The notes: generated by a model not told the origin, from the letters alone. DNA of 55,232 bases from an uncultured Thermomicrobiaceae bacterium (GCA_938082375.1 CALKCJ010000040.1:1-55232), one strand, 5' to 3'. Shown: positions 8,535 to 17,235, counted from the stretch's first letter. Numbers and translations are program-made.

Positions 8535-9578
8535 ATGAACAGCACCCCGCTGCACAAGGGTATCCACCCCGTCCTGGAGCAGGATCACCCATACATTTTC
8601 ATCGATGCCTGCATGCAGGCCTGGCCAGATGCCGACTACGCCCGCGCCCACCGGCATGGGGTGACCGCCTACACGGTCACCGCCTTCCACCCCTGGGCAA
8701 GGCTGGACGAGGCGCTTGAAGGCTTGATGTTCTGGCACCTGGTTGCTCGACAGTATCCCAACCTCGGCATTGCCTGGTCGGCTGACGACATCGTGCAGGC
8801 CAAGCGAGAGGGCCGGGCCGTCTTCGTCCTCGCCTCGCAGGGTGGCGACTTCATCGGCAACGCGCTGCACCGCATCGAGGCGTTCTACCGGCTCGGCCTG
8901 CGCATACTGATCCCAGCCTATAGCCGGACGAACGCCATCTGCGGCGGCTGCCTTGACCGGGCCGACGGCGGGCTAACCAGCTTCGGGGAACTCGTGGTCG
9001 AAGAGTGCAACCGCGTCGGGCTCCTGCTCGACTGCTCACACGTCGGCAAGCGCTCGAGCCTGGAGATCATCGAGCGGAGCGCGGTGCCGGTCGTCTTCAG
9101 CCACTCGAACCCCAAGCGGCTCGTCGACAACCCGCGTAACATCGACGACGAGCAGATCCTCGCCTGCACTGCCCGCGGCGGTGTCATCGGCCTCGCTCCC
9201 TGGGGGCCGCTGGTGATGAAGCCGGGCAGCCGAACCCGACCGACGCTCGACGATTTCGTCCAGCACATCGACTACGTGGCCCAGCTCACCGGCTCGGTCG
9301 ACCACATCGGGATCGGCACGGATATGAGCCTGGGTACCTACCCCGACCACGAGCACGACCCGTGGGGCGAGCCGGTCTACGCGGCAGTGACACGCGAATA
9401 CGACCAGTACGTCACCGCCGACGTGCGCTCGCCGCTGCGGGCTGTCGACGGCTTTAGCAGCTATCCCGAGGTGCTGAACCTGGTCGAGCGCCTCCGCCAG
9501 CGCGGCTACCGTGAAGAGGACGTGCGCAAGATCCTGGGCGAGAACCTGTTGCGGGTCTTCAGGCAGGTCTGGAGATAA
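8535..9578 (+). CDS. M19-family (renal dipeptidase-like) protein lacking canonical metal ligands
   Basis: The 347-aa product has the M19 membrane-dipeptidase layout: GLRILIPAYSRTNAICGGC at 121-139, LLLDCSHVGKRSSLEII, VVFSHSNPKRLVDNPRNI, DHIGIGTDMSLGTYPDHEHD and a C-terminal ILGENLLRVFRQVW. H169 and H190 match the two metal-binding histidines. However, the usual HxD near the N-terminus (DGHNDLP type) is DACMQAW here, so His becomes C26 and Asp becomes Q28, and the bridging Glu (xEGG) is Q102 in ASQGGDF. A classical binuclear zinc dipeptidase is therefore doubtful; it may bind one metal or act on another substrate. AGGAGG precedes the ATG. It follows the monooxygenase by 22 bases. Confidence 0.82.
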   Translation: MNSTPLHKGIHPVLEQDHPYIFIDACMQAWPDADYARAHRHGVTAYTVTAFHPWARLDEALEGLMFWHLVARQYPNLGIAWSADDIVQAKREGRAVFVLASQGGDFIGNALHRIEAFYRLGLRILIPAYSRTNAICGGCLDRADGGLTSFGELVVEECNRVGLLLDCSHVGKRSSLEIIERSAVPVVFSHSNPKRLVDNPRNIDDEQILACTARGGVIGLAPWGPLVMKPGSRTRPTLDDFVQHIDYVAQLTGSVDHIGIGTDMSLGTYPDHEHDPWGEPVYAAVTREYDQYVTADVRSPLRAVDGFSSYPEVLNLVERLRQRGYREEDVRKILGENLLRVFRQVWR

Positions 9579-9580
9579 GC

Positions 9581-9606
9581 GCGAGGTAGTCTCCCAGAGA
9601 CCTCGC
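9581..9606. terminator. hairpin between convergent genes
   Basis: A 10-bp stem is formed by GCGAGG and TCTC with GAGA and CCTCGC, with a three-base bulge (TAG) and a CCA loop. It lies three bases after the dipeptidase stop and before the 3' end of the small basic-protein gene on the other strand. There is no T-tract on either side, so terminator function is inferred from position only. Confidence 0.45.
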
Positions 9607-9620
9607 ACATGGCGGTCAAG

Positions 9621-9845
9621 TCACCCCTTCTTCGCTTTCTCGGCCTGGCGCTTGCGCCGCTCGGCGCGGCTACGCAGCATCGGCAACAGGTCTTCCTGCC
9701 GAGCCGGAAGCCTGCCGCGCTTCGTCTGGCGAAAGCGATACGGGTAGGTACGCGGCGTGGGGTGATCCTTGATGCGGTTCGCACGGCGCTGGGCGCGCCG
9801 GTGAGCACGGCTGCGCAGCTTGGCGATGACGGACGCGATCGACAC
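9621..9845 (-). CDS. small, very basic hypothetical protein
   Basis: This 74-aa frame is probably real. The GTG at 9845 is preceded by GGGGAGG with a 5-base spacer, a strong ribosome-binding site. The product reads VSIASVIAKLRSRAHRRAQR and later YPYRFRQTKRGRLPARQEDL and RKRQAEKAKKG; about a third of its residues are Lys or Arg. I do not recognise a family. The charge and size would suit a nucleic-acid or ribosome-associated protein, but that is only a guess. A longer version to 9965 is possible, but that extension has no good start. It is convergent with the dipeptidase gene. Confidence 0.5.
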   Translation of the reverse strand: MSIASVIAKLRSRAHRRAQRRANRIKDHPTPRTYPYRFRQTKRGRLPARQEDLLPMLRSRAERRKRQAEKAKKG

Positions 9846-10008
9846 CTCGACCTCCCCTTTGCTCGCTCGCCGATCCGTAGCCTGTGCCGGCCGGGCACAG
9901 GCGAGCTCCCGCTCTGTTGTAGCCAGAGGAAGTCTCGCTGGCAAGCGACTCGCTGGCGCGTTCAACCGGCCTCACGGCAGCCCTACCCTAGGGCTGGTGC
10001 TTGGAGGG

Positions 10009-10503
10009 TCAGCCCGGTACCCAGTCGGGCACTTCATCGGTTCCGGCCACCACATCCACTGGTTCGAGCTCCAGCAGCTCGGCGACGCGCCGGCTCAGTT
10101 CGGCCATCGCCGGCTTCTGAAACCCAACTGCCTGCCAGAGTACGGTGCCATCCCGGTCGATCAGGACGATCGTCGGGGTCGCAGGGATATCGAAGGCGCG
10201 CGAGACCGCGTAGTCGTCCTGGTCGATCAGCACAGGAAACGTGACGCCCGAACGGCGGATGAACGACCTGGTCACGTTCGCCGAGTCCTGGGCCACGCCC
10301 CAGACGGTGAGCCGTGCTCGTGGATACGCCTGGAAGAGGCGCTCCAGAAACGGCATCGCCGTCTTACTCGCCTGGCAGGAGGACTTGTAGATCGCGAGCA
10401 CCACCGGCCCGCGCTGGAGCGCCTCCTCCAGGCTATGGCGCTCGCCCTCGACTGCATCGAGGAGGGCGAACGGTGGCGTCTTCATCCCGACCTCGAGCGG
10501 CAT
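10009..10503 (-). CDS. peroxiredoxin/AhpC-TSA-like thioredoxin-fold protein
   Basis: The 164-aa product has a thioredoxin fold of the redoxin/TlpA kind: VGMKTPPFALLDAVEGERHS, then VVLAIYKSSCQASKTAMPFL, VWGVAQDSANVTRSFIRRSG, VTFPVLIDQDD, and the cis-Pro motif FDIPATPTIVLIDRDG. The active site keeps one cysteine (C43 in SSCQASK) with Ser in place of a second CxxC cysteine, as in single-Cys peroxidatic or glutathione-type enzymes. It has no signal peptide, so it is cytoplasmic. GAGGAG precedes the ATG. Likely role: reduction of peroxides or protein thiols, the partner being unknown. It lies upstream of nothing on its strand and downstream of trpS after 186 bases. Confidence 0.85.
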   Translation of the reverse strand: MPLEVGMKTPPFALLDAVEGERHSLEEALQRGPVVLAIYKSSCQASKTAMPFLERLFQAYPRARLTVWGVAQDSANVTRSFIRRSGVTFPVLIDQDDYAVSRAFDIPATPTIVLIDRDGTVLWQAVGFQKPAMAELSRRVAELLELEPVDVVAGTDEVPDWVPG

Positions 10504-10689
10504 CGATCTCGCTCCTCACTTCCCGTTCGACGAAACAGTCACTACCCAGAACCGAGCAGAGCGTTCCCGCCCCGCTCCATTACCGGAAAACGGGGGAGGG
10601 GTTCGCTCTATTCCACAGGCTGCATGTCAGTCTGAACTACGCCTGCCACAAAGGAGAGCCAGCAGGTTGAGGGTGAGCCGGCGAGCAGC

Positions 10690-11694
10690 TCAGTCGAGCG
10701 GCGGCAGACCCAGCCCACACCGCTCGCGCACCACCGCCATCTTGGCAGAGGCGAGCGCTCGCGCCCTGGCGGCTCCCGCCTGCAGCGTCCGGATAACGAT
10801 GCCAGGGTTGGCCGCCAGCTCGTCGAGCCGCTGCTGGATCGGCTGCAGGCCAGTGATGATCACTTCGGCCAGATCTCGCTTGAACTCGCTGTATCCCTTG
10901 CCGGCATAGCGCCGCTCCAGCTCCGGGATCGAGACGTCTGCAAAGAGCGAGTAGATCGTCAGCAGGTTGGAGATGGCCGGCTTGCGCTCCTCGTCGAAGC
11001 GCACCTCCGCCCCGGAGTCGGTCACGGCGCGGCGAACCTTGCGCCGGATCTCGTCGGGCGGGTCGCGCAGCTCGATCCGACTGTCGGGATCGGGGTCACT
11101 CTTGCTCATCTTCTTCGTCGGGTCGGCCAGCGACATGATACGCGCGCCAGCCGGCTTGATGTCCGGTTCTGGCACGACGAAGGTCTCGCCGAAGGTGTTG
11201 TTGAACCGGAGGGCCAGGTCGCGGGTCAGCTCGATGTGCTGCTTCTGATCCTCGCCGACTGGCACGACCGCGGCATCGTAGAGGATGATGTCGGCAGCCT
11301 GGAGCACCGGGTAGAAGAACAGTCCAGCGCCCACCCGCTCGCTGCCCTTCGACTTCTCTTTGAACTGGGTCATCCGCCGCAGCTCGCCGAAGGTCGCCAG
11401 CGTTCCCAGGATCCAGCACAGCTCGGTGTGCTCACGTACGTCCGATTGGACGAAGAGGATTGAGCGCTGGGGGTCGATCCCAGCGGCGAGCAGCGCGCTC
11501 GCGACCTCGATCGTGCGCGAGCGGAGTTCGCTCGCGTCGTACGGGAGCGTCATCGCGTGCAGGTCGACGATGCTGAAGATGTTGTCGTACTGATCCTGCT
11601 GCAGCACCCAGTTGCGGATCGCGCCAAGGTAGTTGCCGATATGGATACCGCCGGTCGGCTGGATACCCGAGAACGCTCGTGGTTTACCAGTCAT
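10690..11694 (-). CDS. trpS: tryptophanyl-tRNA synthetase
   Basis: The 334-aa product is a standard bacterial class I TrpRS, charging tRNA-Trp. The HIGH-type motif is GGIHIGNYLGA (residues 15-25) and the KMSKS motif is at 195-199 in DPTKKMSKSDPDPDSRIELR. Tryptophan-pocket and connecting motifs FVQSDVREHTELCWIL, GLFFYPVLQAADIILYDA and VPVGEDQKQHIELTRDLA are all present. Length is normal for the family. AGGAGG precedes the ATG at 11694. The gene is followed at 74 bases upstream (on +) by the LysM/SLT gene on the same strand, but the gap and different roles argue against a tight operon. No Trp-leader or T-box was recognised. Confidence 0.97.
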   Translation of the reverse strand: MTGKPRAFSGIQPTGGIHIGNYLGAIRNWVLQQDQYDNIFSIVDLHAMTLPYDASELRSRTIEVASALLAAGIDPQRSILFVQSDVREHTELCWILGTLATFGELRRMTQFKEKSKGSERVGAGLFFYPVLQAADIILYDAAVVPVGEDQKQHIELTRDLALRFNNTFGETFVVPEPDIKPAGARIMSLADPTKKMSKSDPDPDSRIELRDPPDEIRRKVRRAVTDSGAEVRFDEERKPAISNLLTIYSLFADVSIPELERRYAGKGYSEFKRDLAEVIITGLQPIQQRLDELAANPGIVIRTLQAGAARARALASAKMAVVRERCGLGLPPLD

Positions 11695-11768
11695 CGCGCA
11701 CGCCTCCTACCCGCCATCTCGGTGGGAGAGGATACCACGAGCGCTTTCACCGGAGCCGCCCTGGCAGC

Positions 11769-12611
11769 TCAGGACGGCGGCGGGGTGCCGTTCCTGAGGA
11801 TGTAGTCGCGGATCGCCAGCACGTTGGCGACGAACTGCCGGGTCTCCGGCAGCACCCCATCGCGCGCGACGCTACCCGGGCCCTGGTTGTAGCCGGCAAG
11901 CGCCAGCTCAAGGCTGCCGCTCCGCTTGATCAGCCAGTCGAGAAACGCGACGCCAGCCAGGATGTTATCGGAGACGCTGCCGCGGATATCGAGCGGCCGG
12001 CCGACTAGGTAGTCGGCAACCCAAGAGCCGGTCGCGGGTGTCACCTGCATCACACCCACCGCGCCGGCCAGGCTGACGACCGACGGCTGCCACCCACTCT
12101 CCTGCCAGGCCAGTGCCTGCACGAGCGCGGGTTCGAGCCCATAGGTGATCGCGTGCTCCTCGAGCAACTCAGCGACACCGGTCGAACCCATCTCCCGTGC
12201 CGGGAGACGGATCTGCTGGCCGACAACGAGCTGATTCGGGTCGACGATCACATTCGCCGCCACGAGTGCATCCAGGCTCACGCCGAAGCGCTGCGCGATG
12301 CCCCACAGCGTGTCTCCAGGCTGCACCGTGTAAACAGCAGGCCTTGACCCCGCCCTCGCGGGCACCCCCTCTCCGGTTGGCGGGAGGAAAAGTTGCTCGC
12401 CAGTGTAGATGAGGTCGGGATCGGCGATTCCGTTGTACCGGGCGAGTAGTTCGGCCGGGATCCCATATCGCTCGGCGATCCCACTCAGCGTCTCGCCCGG
12501 CTGTACCTGATGCGCATCCTCGGCAGCGGCCGGCACCGCGCAGAGGAGGGCAGCGGCCAGTGCCGCGCAGCAGCCTCTCGCCACTCGACGCCACTGCTCG
12601 CAGCCAGCCAT
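11769..12611 (-). CDS. secreted LysM / lytic transglycosylase (SLT) protein
   Basis: The 280-aa protein has a signal peptide (residues 1-30, ending AVPAAAEDA), two LysM peptidoglycan-binding modules (HQVQPGETLSGIAERYGIPA and YTVQPGDTLWGIAQRFGVSL) joined by a short linker, and a C-terminal SLT/Slt70-like domain. The SLT signature LVQALAWQESGWQP supplies the catalytic Glu, followed by VSLAGAVGVMQVTPATG and LALAGYNQGPG. Such enzymes cleave the MurNAc-GlcNAc bond with 1,6-anhydro product and remodel the cell wall. GGAAGGGAAG precedes the ATG. A promoter with an embedded palindrome is seen upstream at 12666-12694. Confidence 0.93.
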   Translation of the reverse strand: MAGCEQWRRVARGCCAALAAALLCAVPAAAEDAHQVQPGETLSGIAERYGIPAELLARYNGIADPDLIYTGEQLFLPPTGEGVPARAGSRPAVYTVQPGDTLWGIAQRFGVSLDALVAANVIVDPNQLVVGQQIRLPAREMGSTGVAELLEEHAITYGLEPALVQALAWQESGWQPSVVSLAGAVGVMQVTPATGSWVADYLVGRPLDIRGSVSDNILAGVAFLDWLIKRSGSLELALAGYNQGPGSVARDGVLPETRQFVANVLAIRDYILRNGTPPPS

Positions 12612-12973
12612 CGGCTTCCCTTCCTCTCCACGCTGCCGGGCTCAACCCCGTCTCTGCACGTACACAGTGTACAGACAGCTTGTGGGACAATCAAACATTG
12701 CCTCGTTGTCATAGCGCGGGGTATCCGCCCGCGTCGGAGGCTGGACACCGCGGGCGCGGCCGTGCCGCGCGTCCACAATACTGGGGGCCAGGATCGAGAC
12801 GACGCCGGCAGTACACCTGCCACTGTCCGGATAATCCCGCGTCACCGGGCCAAGTGAACCCCAGCGTACTTACCTACAGAGGAGGAGCGCGGCCAGCTAC
12901 GACCACAGGCGCCAGCGTCTCCTTAGCTCCAGCCAGGATCGGAGCGCACCGAGACACGGACACTATGACGTCA
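12612..12973. other. 362-base intergenic region with no gene found
   Basis: It lies between the transglycosylase start and the MFS 3' end, both on the minus strand. It holds the transglycosylase promoter and a 10-bp palindrome ATGACGTCAT at 12965-12974 that overlaps the MFS stop. The rest is GC-rich and codes for nothing convincing on either strand. Confidence 0.6.
12660..12694 (-). promoter_or_regulatory. sigma-70-type promoter with overlapping palindrome (transglycosylase gene)
   Basis: On the minus strand TTGATT (12694-12689) is followed after exactly 17 bases by TACACT (12671-12666). The -10 is embedded in the odd-centred palindrome GTACAC-A-GTGTAC (12660-12672). It lies about 50 bases upstream of the transglycosylase ATG. 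The palindrome could be an operator. Both calls rest on sequence resemblance only. Confidence 0.55.
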
Positions 12974-14245
12974 TTATTCGGACTGGTGTGGCCCTACCGC
13001 TTCCCTGTCAGTGCTCGGGCCGGCCGGATCGGCCGCCACAGCTCCGGCCGGCGCCGCCTGGCGCAGCATGGGGCCACCAGCCCGCTCGACGCCTCGGATC
13101 ATGCCGATCGCCACCGTCGTCAGGACGAGGAGAGCAGTGCCGGCAGCGAGAAACGGGACCGGTCTCCCCGCCTCGTAGAGCACCGAGCTGAACAGCGCGC
13201 CGGTGGCAGCACCGGCCATGCCTGCTGTCGTGTAGGCGCCCTGTACGCGCCCCTGCACGCGCGGGTCGGAGACCGCAGCGAGATAGGCATCGACCGAGGG
13301 AGAGAGCAGCGCGATGACTATCCCCTCCAGCGCGCCGAGTACCAAGATGGCAGCCACTGAGGGAATCGCATAGCAGACCACGACCGCCCCGAGTGCCAGG
13401 CTGAGGACGAGCAGCCGCCGCCAGCGCGGCGTCCGGTCGGCCAGCCGACCGCCGAGCGGCAGGAAGAGCAGGTTCGCGAGCGAGAAGGCCGTGAAGGAGA
13501 TCCCCAGCTCGAACTCGCTGGCGCCCAGGTCAGCCAGATAGACACTCCAGATGCCGGTGAAGATGCCGACCGGCACCTCGAAGCCGATGGCGAGGATGAA
13601 GGCAGCCACCAGCGGCGCGGCCAACAGCGCCCGGTAGGGTACTCGCTCGCCTGCCGGGTGTGGTCGTGGACGAGCAACCTTGAGCCGGCCGAGCGTGAGC
13701 ACCACCCCTGTACCGAGCGCGACCTCGCCGAGCCCGCCGATCACGAAGAGCGGCGCTTTCCCGATCAACCCGGCCAGCAAGCCACCAAGGGCCGGCCCCA
13801 GTAACCACCCGCCGTTGAGGGCAGCCCACCAGGCAGCAAACGCCTGCCCCCGCCGCTCCGGAGGAGTGAGGTCGACGATCAGCGCTCTGGCCGAAGGATA
13901 GATCAGCGCCAGCCCAATCCCCTGCGCCAGCCGGAGCAGCACGAAGAATTCAGGCGTGGTCGTGAACGCGAAAGCGGCCGTCGCCAGGCCCTCGACCACC
14001 AGGCCAGCCGCGATCGGAAGGGCGCGACCGATGCGGTCGGAGAGAGCACCGGCCGGGAACTGGAGCACGGCCTGGGAGATGAGGAAACCAGAGGCCATCA
14101 AGCCGATCAGCGCGTAGGACGCGCCGCGGTCACGCGCGATCAACGAGACGAAGGGCACCACCAGGCCGGAGATCAGCCCGGCGAGAGCCGAGAGGGAGAG
14201 GACGACGCGGAGTGACGGGTCACGCAGTACCCAGGGGAGACGCAC
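12974..14245 (-). CDS. MFS transporter
   Basis: The 423-aa product has about twelve hydrophobic segments. It shows the MFS motif between TM2 and TM3 (FPAGALSDRIGRALPIAAGL), a conserved RLAQGIGLALIYPSARALIV in TM4, LTPPERRGQAFAAWWAALNG, and GGRLADRTPRWRRLLVLSLA for the second half. It resembles drug or metabolite exporters of the DHA1 type; the substrate is unknown. The frame begins at TTG 14254, but that codon abuts the AAGGAG ribosome-binding site. GTG at 14245, nine bases from it, is the better start. Another MFS gene ends 32 bases upstream on the same strand, so the two exporters may be cotranscribed. Confidence 0.9.
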   Translation of the reverse strand: MRLPWVLRDPSLRVVLSLSALAGLISGLVVPFVSLIARDRGASYALIGLMASGFLISQAVLQFPAGALSDRIGRALPIAAGLVVEGLATAAFAFTTTPEFFVLLRLAQGIGLALIYPSARALIVDLTPPERRGQAFAAWWAALNGGWLLGPALGGLLAGLIGKAPLFVIGGLGEVALGTGVVLTLGRLKVARPRPHPAGERVPYRALLAAPLVAAFILAIGFEVPVGIFTGIWSVYLADLGASEFELGISFTAFSLANLLFLPLGGRLADRTPRWRRLLVLSLALGAVVVCYAIPSVAAILVLGALEGIVIALLSPSVDAYLAAVSDPRVQGRVQGAYTTAGMAGAATGALFSSVLYEAGRPVPFLAAGTALLVLTTVAIGMIRGVERAGGPMLRQAAPAGAVAADPAGPSTDREAVGPHQSE

Positions 14246-14277
14246 GGCCGGCAACTCCTTTTGGCGATCGAGGCTTG

Positions 14278-15576
14278 CTAGTCATCGAGCCGAGCGCCCG
14301 GCCGCTCTCGAGCGAGCACGCCTCTTGGGCGCCGCGAAGAGGGAGACCGCACACGCAGGATCGGGAACCGGAGCGCGGTCAGACCCACAGCGGCCAGGGC
14401 GAGCAGAGTCAGGATCGTCACTGCGACGGGGGCGCCCCAGGCATCAGCGATCGCCCCAGCCGGCAACGTACCGAGTGGCAGCAGGCCCCACGTCAGCAGG
14501 TAGACGCTCAGTACCCGGCCGCGCACTTCATCGTCGACGTGGAGCTGGAGCAGCGTGTTATTGGCCGACATGTACACCGAGCTGACGAACCCGGCCAGGA
14601 AGAGGAAGAGCGCGGCCAGCCAGGTGGCCGGAGCGTGTGCGAACGCCAGCACGGCCAGCCCAAACCCGAGCAGGCTGACGAGCAGCATCCGCGGCGACTC
14701 GGCCAGCAACCTCCAACTTGCCACGGCCAGCGCCCCGCACAGTCCACCGAGCCCGCCGAGCGCCATCAGCATTCCCAGTCCGCCAGAACCCATCCCCAGC
14801 TCATGGCGCGCGAAGACGGGGAGAAGGTTGACGTACGGCATAATCAGCATCGTCGGCAGCGCAGCCAAGGTCAGCAACGCCAGCAGGTAGTCGCTCCGCC
14901 AGATCACCGTAAGCCCCTCGGTGAACGAGCCCAGCAATGACCGTGAGTGCCGTGGCGCTGGCCGCGACGGCAGGCGCCAGGAGATGGCCACCGAGACGAG
15001 CTGCAACAGTACACAGAGCGCCAGTGTCGCGGTCACGCCGATGCCGCCGACCAGCGGGCCCGCCAGCGCTGGACCGATGACGCGCGGCGCGTTCTGTCCT
15101 GCCGAGTTCAACGCGACCGCGTTCGCCAGGTCACTCCGCTCCACGAGGTCGGCGACCATCGCGTTACGGGTGGGGAAGACAAACGACATTGCCGTGCCAG
15201 TCAGGAAGACCGCGATCAGCAGGTGCCAGTCGGCGAGCCAGCCTCGCCAGAGCATGAGCGTCACCAGCGCCCCCACCAGAGTGACGCAGAGCTGCGCCAG
15301 GATCAAGACGAGCCGACGGTCGACCCGGTCGATGACCACCCCCGCCGGCAAGCTGGCCAGCAGCATCGGGATACCGCCGAGGAAGCCGACCAGACCGACG
15401 AAGAAGGCCGAGTCGGTCAGCAGCAGCGCGAGCCAGCCGGTCACGAGCTGCCACATCCAGAAGGAAGCGTTCGTCGCCACGGTCGTGGAGAAGAGGATAC
15501 GGAACCCTGCATAGACTCGCAGCGAGTGGAGCATACCTCGGGATTTCTCACTCGCCATAGGGCGCTGGGTGGTCAT
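14278..15576 (-). CDS. MFS transporter (MFS_3 / EntS-like)
   Basis: The 432-aa product is a 12-TM major facilitator of the MFS_3 type: YAGFRILFSTTVATNASFWM, GFLGGIPMLLASLPAGVVID followed by RVDRRL (the TM2-3 motif), MSFVFPTRNAMVADLVERSD and LANAVALNSAGQNAPRVIGP. These segments are characteristic of enterobactin-exporter-like and macrolide-efflux-like proteins. The C-terminus is Arg-rich and cytoplasmic. ATG 15576 is chosen because the frame further upstream is not protein-like; the ribosome-binding site is weak, and MASEKSRG (15555) is an alternative. It diverges from the aminotransferase gene and probably runs with the MFS gene downstream. Confidence 0.88.
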   Translation of the reverse strand: MTTQRPMASEKSRGMLHSLRVYAGFRILFSTTVATNASFWMWQLVTGWLALLLTDSAFFVGLVGFLGGIPMLLASLPAGVVIDRVDRRLVLILAQLCVTLVGALVTLMLWRGWLADWHLLIAVFLTGTAMSFVFPTRNAMVADLVERSDLANAVALNSAGQNAPRVIGPALAGPLVGGIGVTATLALCVLLQLVSVAISWRLPSRPAPRHSRSLLGSFTEGLTVIWRSDYLLALLTLAALPTMLIMPYVNLLPVFARHELGMGSGGLGMLMALGGLGGLCGALAVASWRLLAESPRMLLVSLLGFGLAVLAFAHAPATWLAALFLFLAGFVSSVYMSANNTLLQLHVDDEVRGRVLSVYLLTWGLLPLGTLPAGAIADAWGAPVAVTILTLLALAAVGLTALRFPILRVRSPSSRRPRGVLARERPGARLDD

Positions 15577-15671
15577 ACCGGACGCCGATCCTGACCGTGC
15601 CTGTACTCCCTCTGGCCCGGCATCGTAACACAGGCCGCCAGGCCGGTAGCCTCTACACCCGAGGATCAGGG

Positions 15672-15699
15672 TTGGAGATGCCCAATCCTGTCGTACAAT
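15672..15699 (+). promoter_or_regulatory. probable sigma-70 promoter for the aminotransferase gene
   Basis: TTGGAG (15672-15677) and TACAAT (15694-15699) are separated by 16 bases, 78 bases upstream of the aminotransferase ATG. The -10 is good and the -35 moderate. Confidence 0.5.
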
Positions 15700-15776
15700 G
15701 CCCCTGGCTAGCACTCTCGATCGTCCACGAGTGGTGGGCATGGTTTGGCGAGTCGCACGGAGGGAACGCGCGGGCA

Positions 15777-17072
15777 ATGGACACGATCCGCAAGTACCAG
15801 GAGTACGTCTGTACCAGCTTCGTCGCCGCGATCGAGCCGGTTGTCGTCGAGCGTGCCCGCGGCGCTACAGTCGTCGATGCCAGCGGCCGCGAGTACATCG
15901 ACTGCTTTGCCGGTATCGCGGTGACCAACGCCGGCCATTGTCACCCGAAGGTGGCAGCCGCGGCCAAAGCCCAGATCGACAAGCTGATCCACGCCGCCAG
16001 CTATGTCTACCATGTGCCGCCAGTGGCCGACCTGGCTGAGCGGCTCGCCCAGGTGACACCCGGCGCGCTGAAGAAGACCTTCTTCGGCAACAGCGGCGCC
16101 GAAGGGATCGAGACCGCCCTACGCATGGCCAAGGCATATACTGGGCGCTCGGAGTTCATCGCCCTCACCCACTCCTTCCACGGCCGTACCGTGGGCACGC
16201 TCTCCGTCACCGGCAACATGCAGCGCAAGAAGCGCGGCGGGCCGTACCTGCCCGGGGTCGCCTTCGCCCCGGCGCCCTACGTTTACCGCAACCCGTTCGG
16301 GAGCGACGACCCGGAAGTGGTCGCCGAGCGGTGCGCCGAGATGGTCGAGTGGGCCATCAAGTACCAGACCTCGGGCAACGTGGCCGCCTTCATCGCCGAA
16401 CCGGTTCTAGGCGAGGGGGGCATCATCGTGCCGCCGGCCAGCTACTTCCGCCGGGTCAAGGAGGTGCTCGACCGCTACGGCATCCTCTTCATCGTCGACG
16501 AGGTGCAGAGCGGCTTCGGACGCACCGGCAAGCTGTTCGCCATCGAGCACTATGGCGTGGAGCCGGACATCATGGTGATGGCTAAAGGAATCGCCGATGG
16601 CTTCCCGCTCTCGGCCTGCACTGCCCGTGCCGAGATTGCCGATGCCTTCCAGCCCGGTGAGCACCTTTCCACCTTCGGCGGCAACCCGGTCTCCTGTGCT
16701 GCCGCGTTGGCCAACCTGGACGTGCTGCTGGAGGAAGACTTGCCCGGCCAGGCAGCAGCCAAGGGGGCGCAGGTGCTGGCTCAACTGCGCGAGATGGCGC
16801 AGGAGCACGAGCTAATCGGCGACGTCCGCGGGCTGGGGCTGATGATCGGCGTCGAACTGGTCACCGACCGGAAGACGAAGCAGCCCGCGGCCAAGCAGGC
16901 CGCGGCGATCCGGGCCTACGCCCGCGAGCATGGCCTGCTGATCGGCGTCGGCGGGCAGGAAGGAAACGTGCTCCGGCTGCAGCCGCCGCTCACGATCACC
17001 GAGGGCGAGCTCGAGCGCGCGCTCGAGGTGATCGGCAAGGGGCTGGAGGTGACCCGCTCGGTCGGTTCGTGA
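15777..17072 (+). CDS. class III aminotransferase (GabT / acetylornithine-type)
   Basis: The 431-aa PLP enzyme shows all class III landmarks: VDASGREYIDCFAGIAVTNA, NAGHCHPKV, FFGNSGAEGIETALRMAKAY (phosphate-binding loop), SFHGRTVGTLSVTG, AAFIAEPVLGEGGI, the cofactor aspartate in FIVDEVQSGFGRTG, and the Schiff-base lysine K270 in MVMAKGIADGFPLSA. STFGGNPVSCAAALANLDVL follows. It transfers an amino group to a keto acid such as 2-oxoglutarate or glyoxylate. Candidate donors are 4-aminobutyrate, beta-alanine or alanine, and sequence alone does not decide. The ATG at 15777 is the first protein-like start; the upstream open frame is not coding. A promoter lies at 15672-15699. Confidence 0.92.
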   Translation: MDTIRKYQEYVCTSFVAAIEPVVVERARGATVVDASGREYIDCFAGIAVTNAGHCHPKVAAAAKAQIDKLIHAASYVYHVPPVADLAERLAQVTPGALKKTFFGNSGAEGIETALRMAKAYTGRSEFIALTHSFHGRTVGTLSVTGNMQRKKRGGPYLPGVAFAPAPYVYRNPFGSDDPEVVAERCAEMVEWAIKYQTSGNVAAFIAEPVLGEGGIIVPPASYFRRVKEVLDRYGILFIVDEVQSGFGRTGKLFAIEHYGVEPDIMVMAKGIADGFPLSACTARAEIADAFQPGEHLSTFGGNPVSCAAALANLDVLLEEDLPGQAAAKGAQVLAQLREMAQEHELIGDVRGLGLMIGVELVTDRKTKQPAAKQAAAIRAYAREHGLLIGVGGQEGNVLRLQPPLTITEGELERALEVIGKGLEVTRSVGS

Positions 17073-17235
17073 CCGCCCGGGTACCAGTCGTCCGGCAGGC
17101 ATGGCAGAGGGGCTGGAGCGGGTGTCCCCGGTCGGGGCGTGGATCGCCCTCTCGCTGCTACCAGTCCCGAGATCATCACCGGCGCCCTGTAGGCCTCAAC
17201 CAGCGGGTTCTGACCGGAATGGAACTCTCCAGGTG
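17073..17235. other. intergenic stretch, no gene found
   Basis: Between the aminotransferase stop and the structured-RNA promoter there is only a weak CCCC-GGTC-GGGG hairpin. It has no T-tract and no convincing frame. Confidence 0.5.

Noticed and set aside
9839-9965. Longer version (114 aa) of the small basic protein
   Set aside because: The extra N-terminal part lacks a good start, and the GTG at 9845 has an almost perfect ribosome-binding site.
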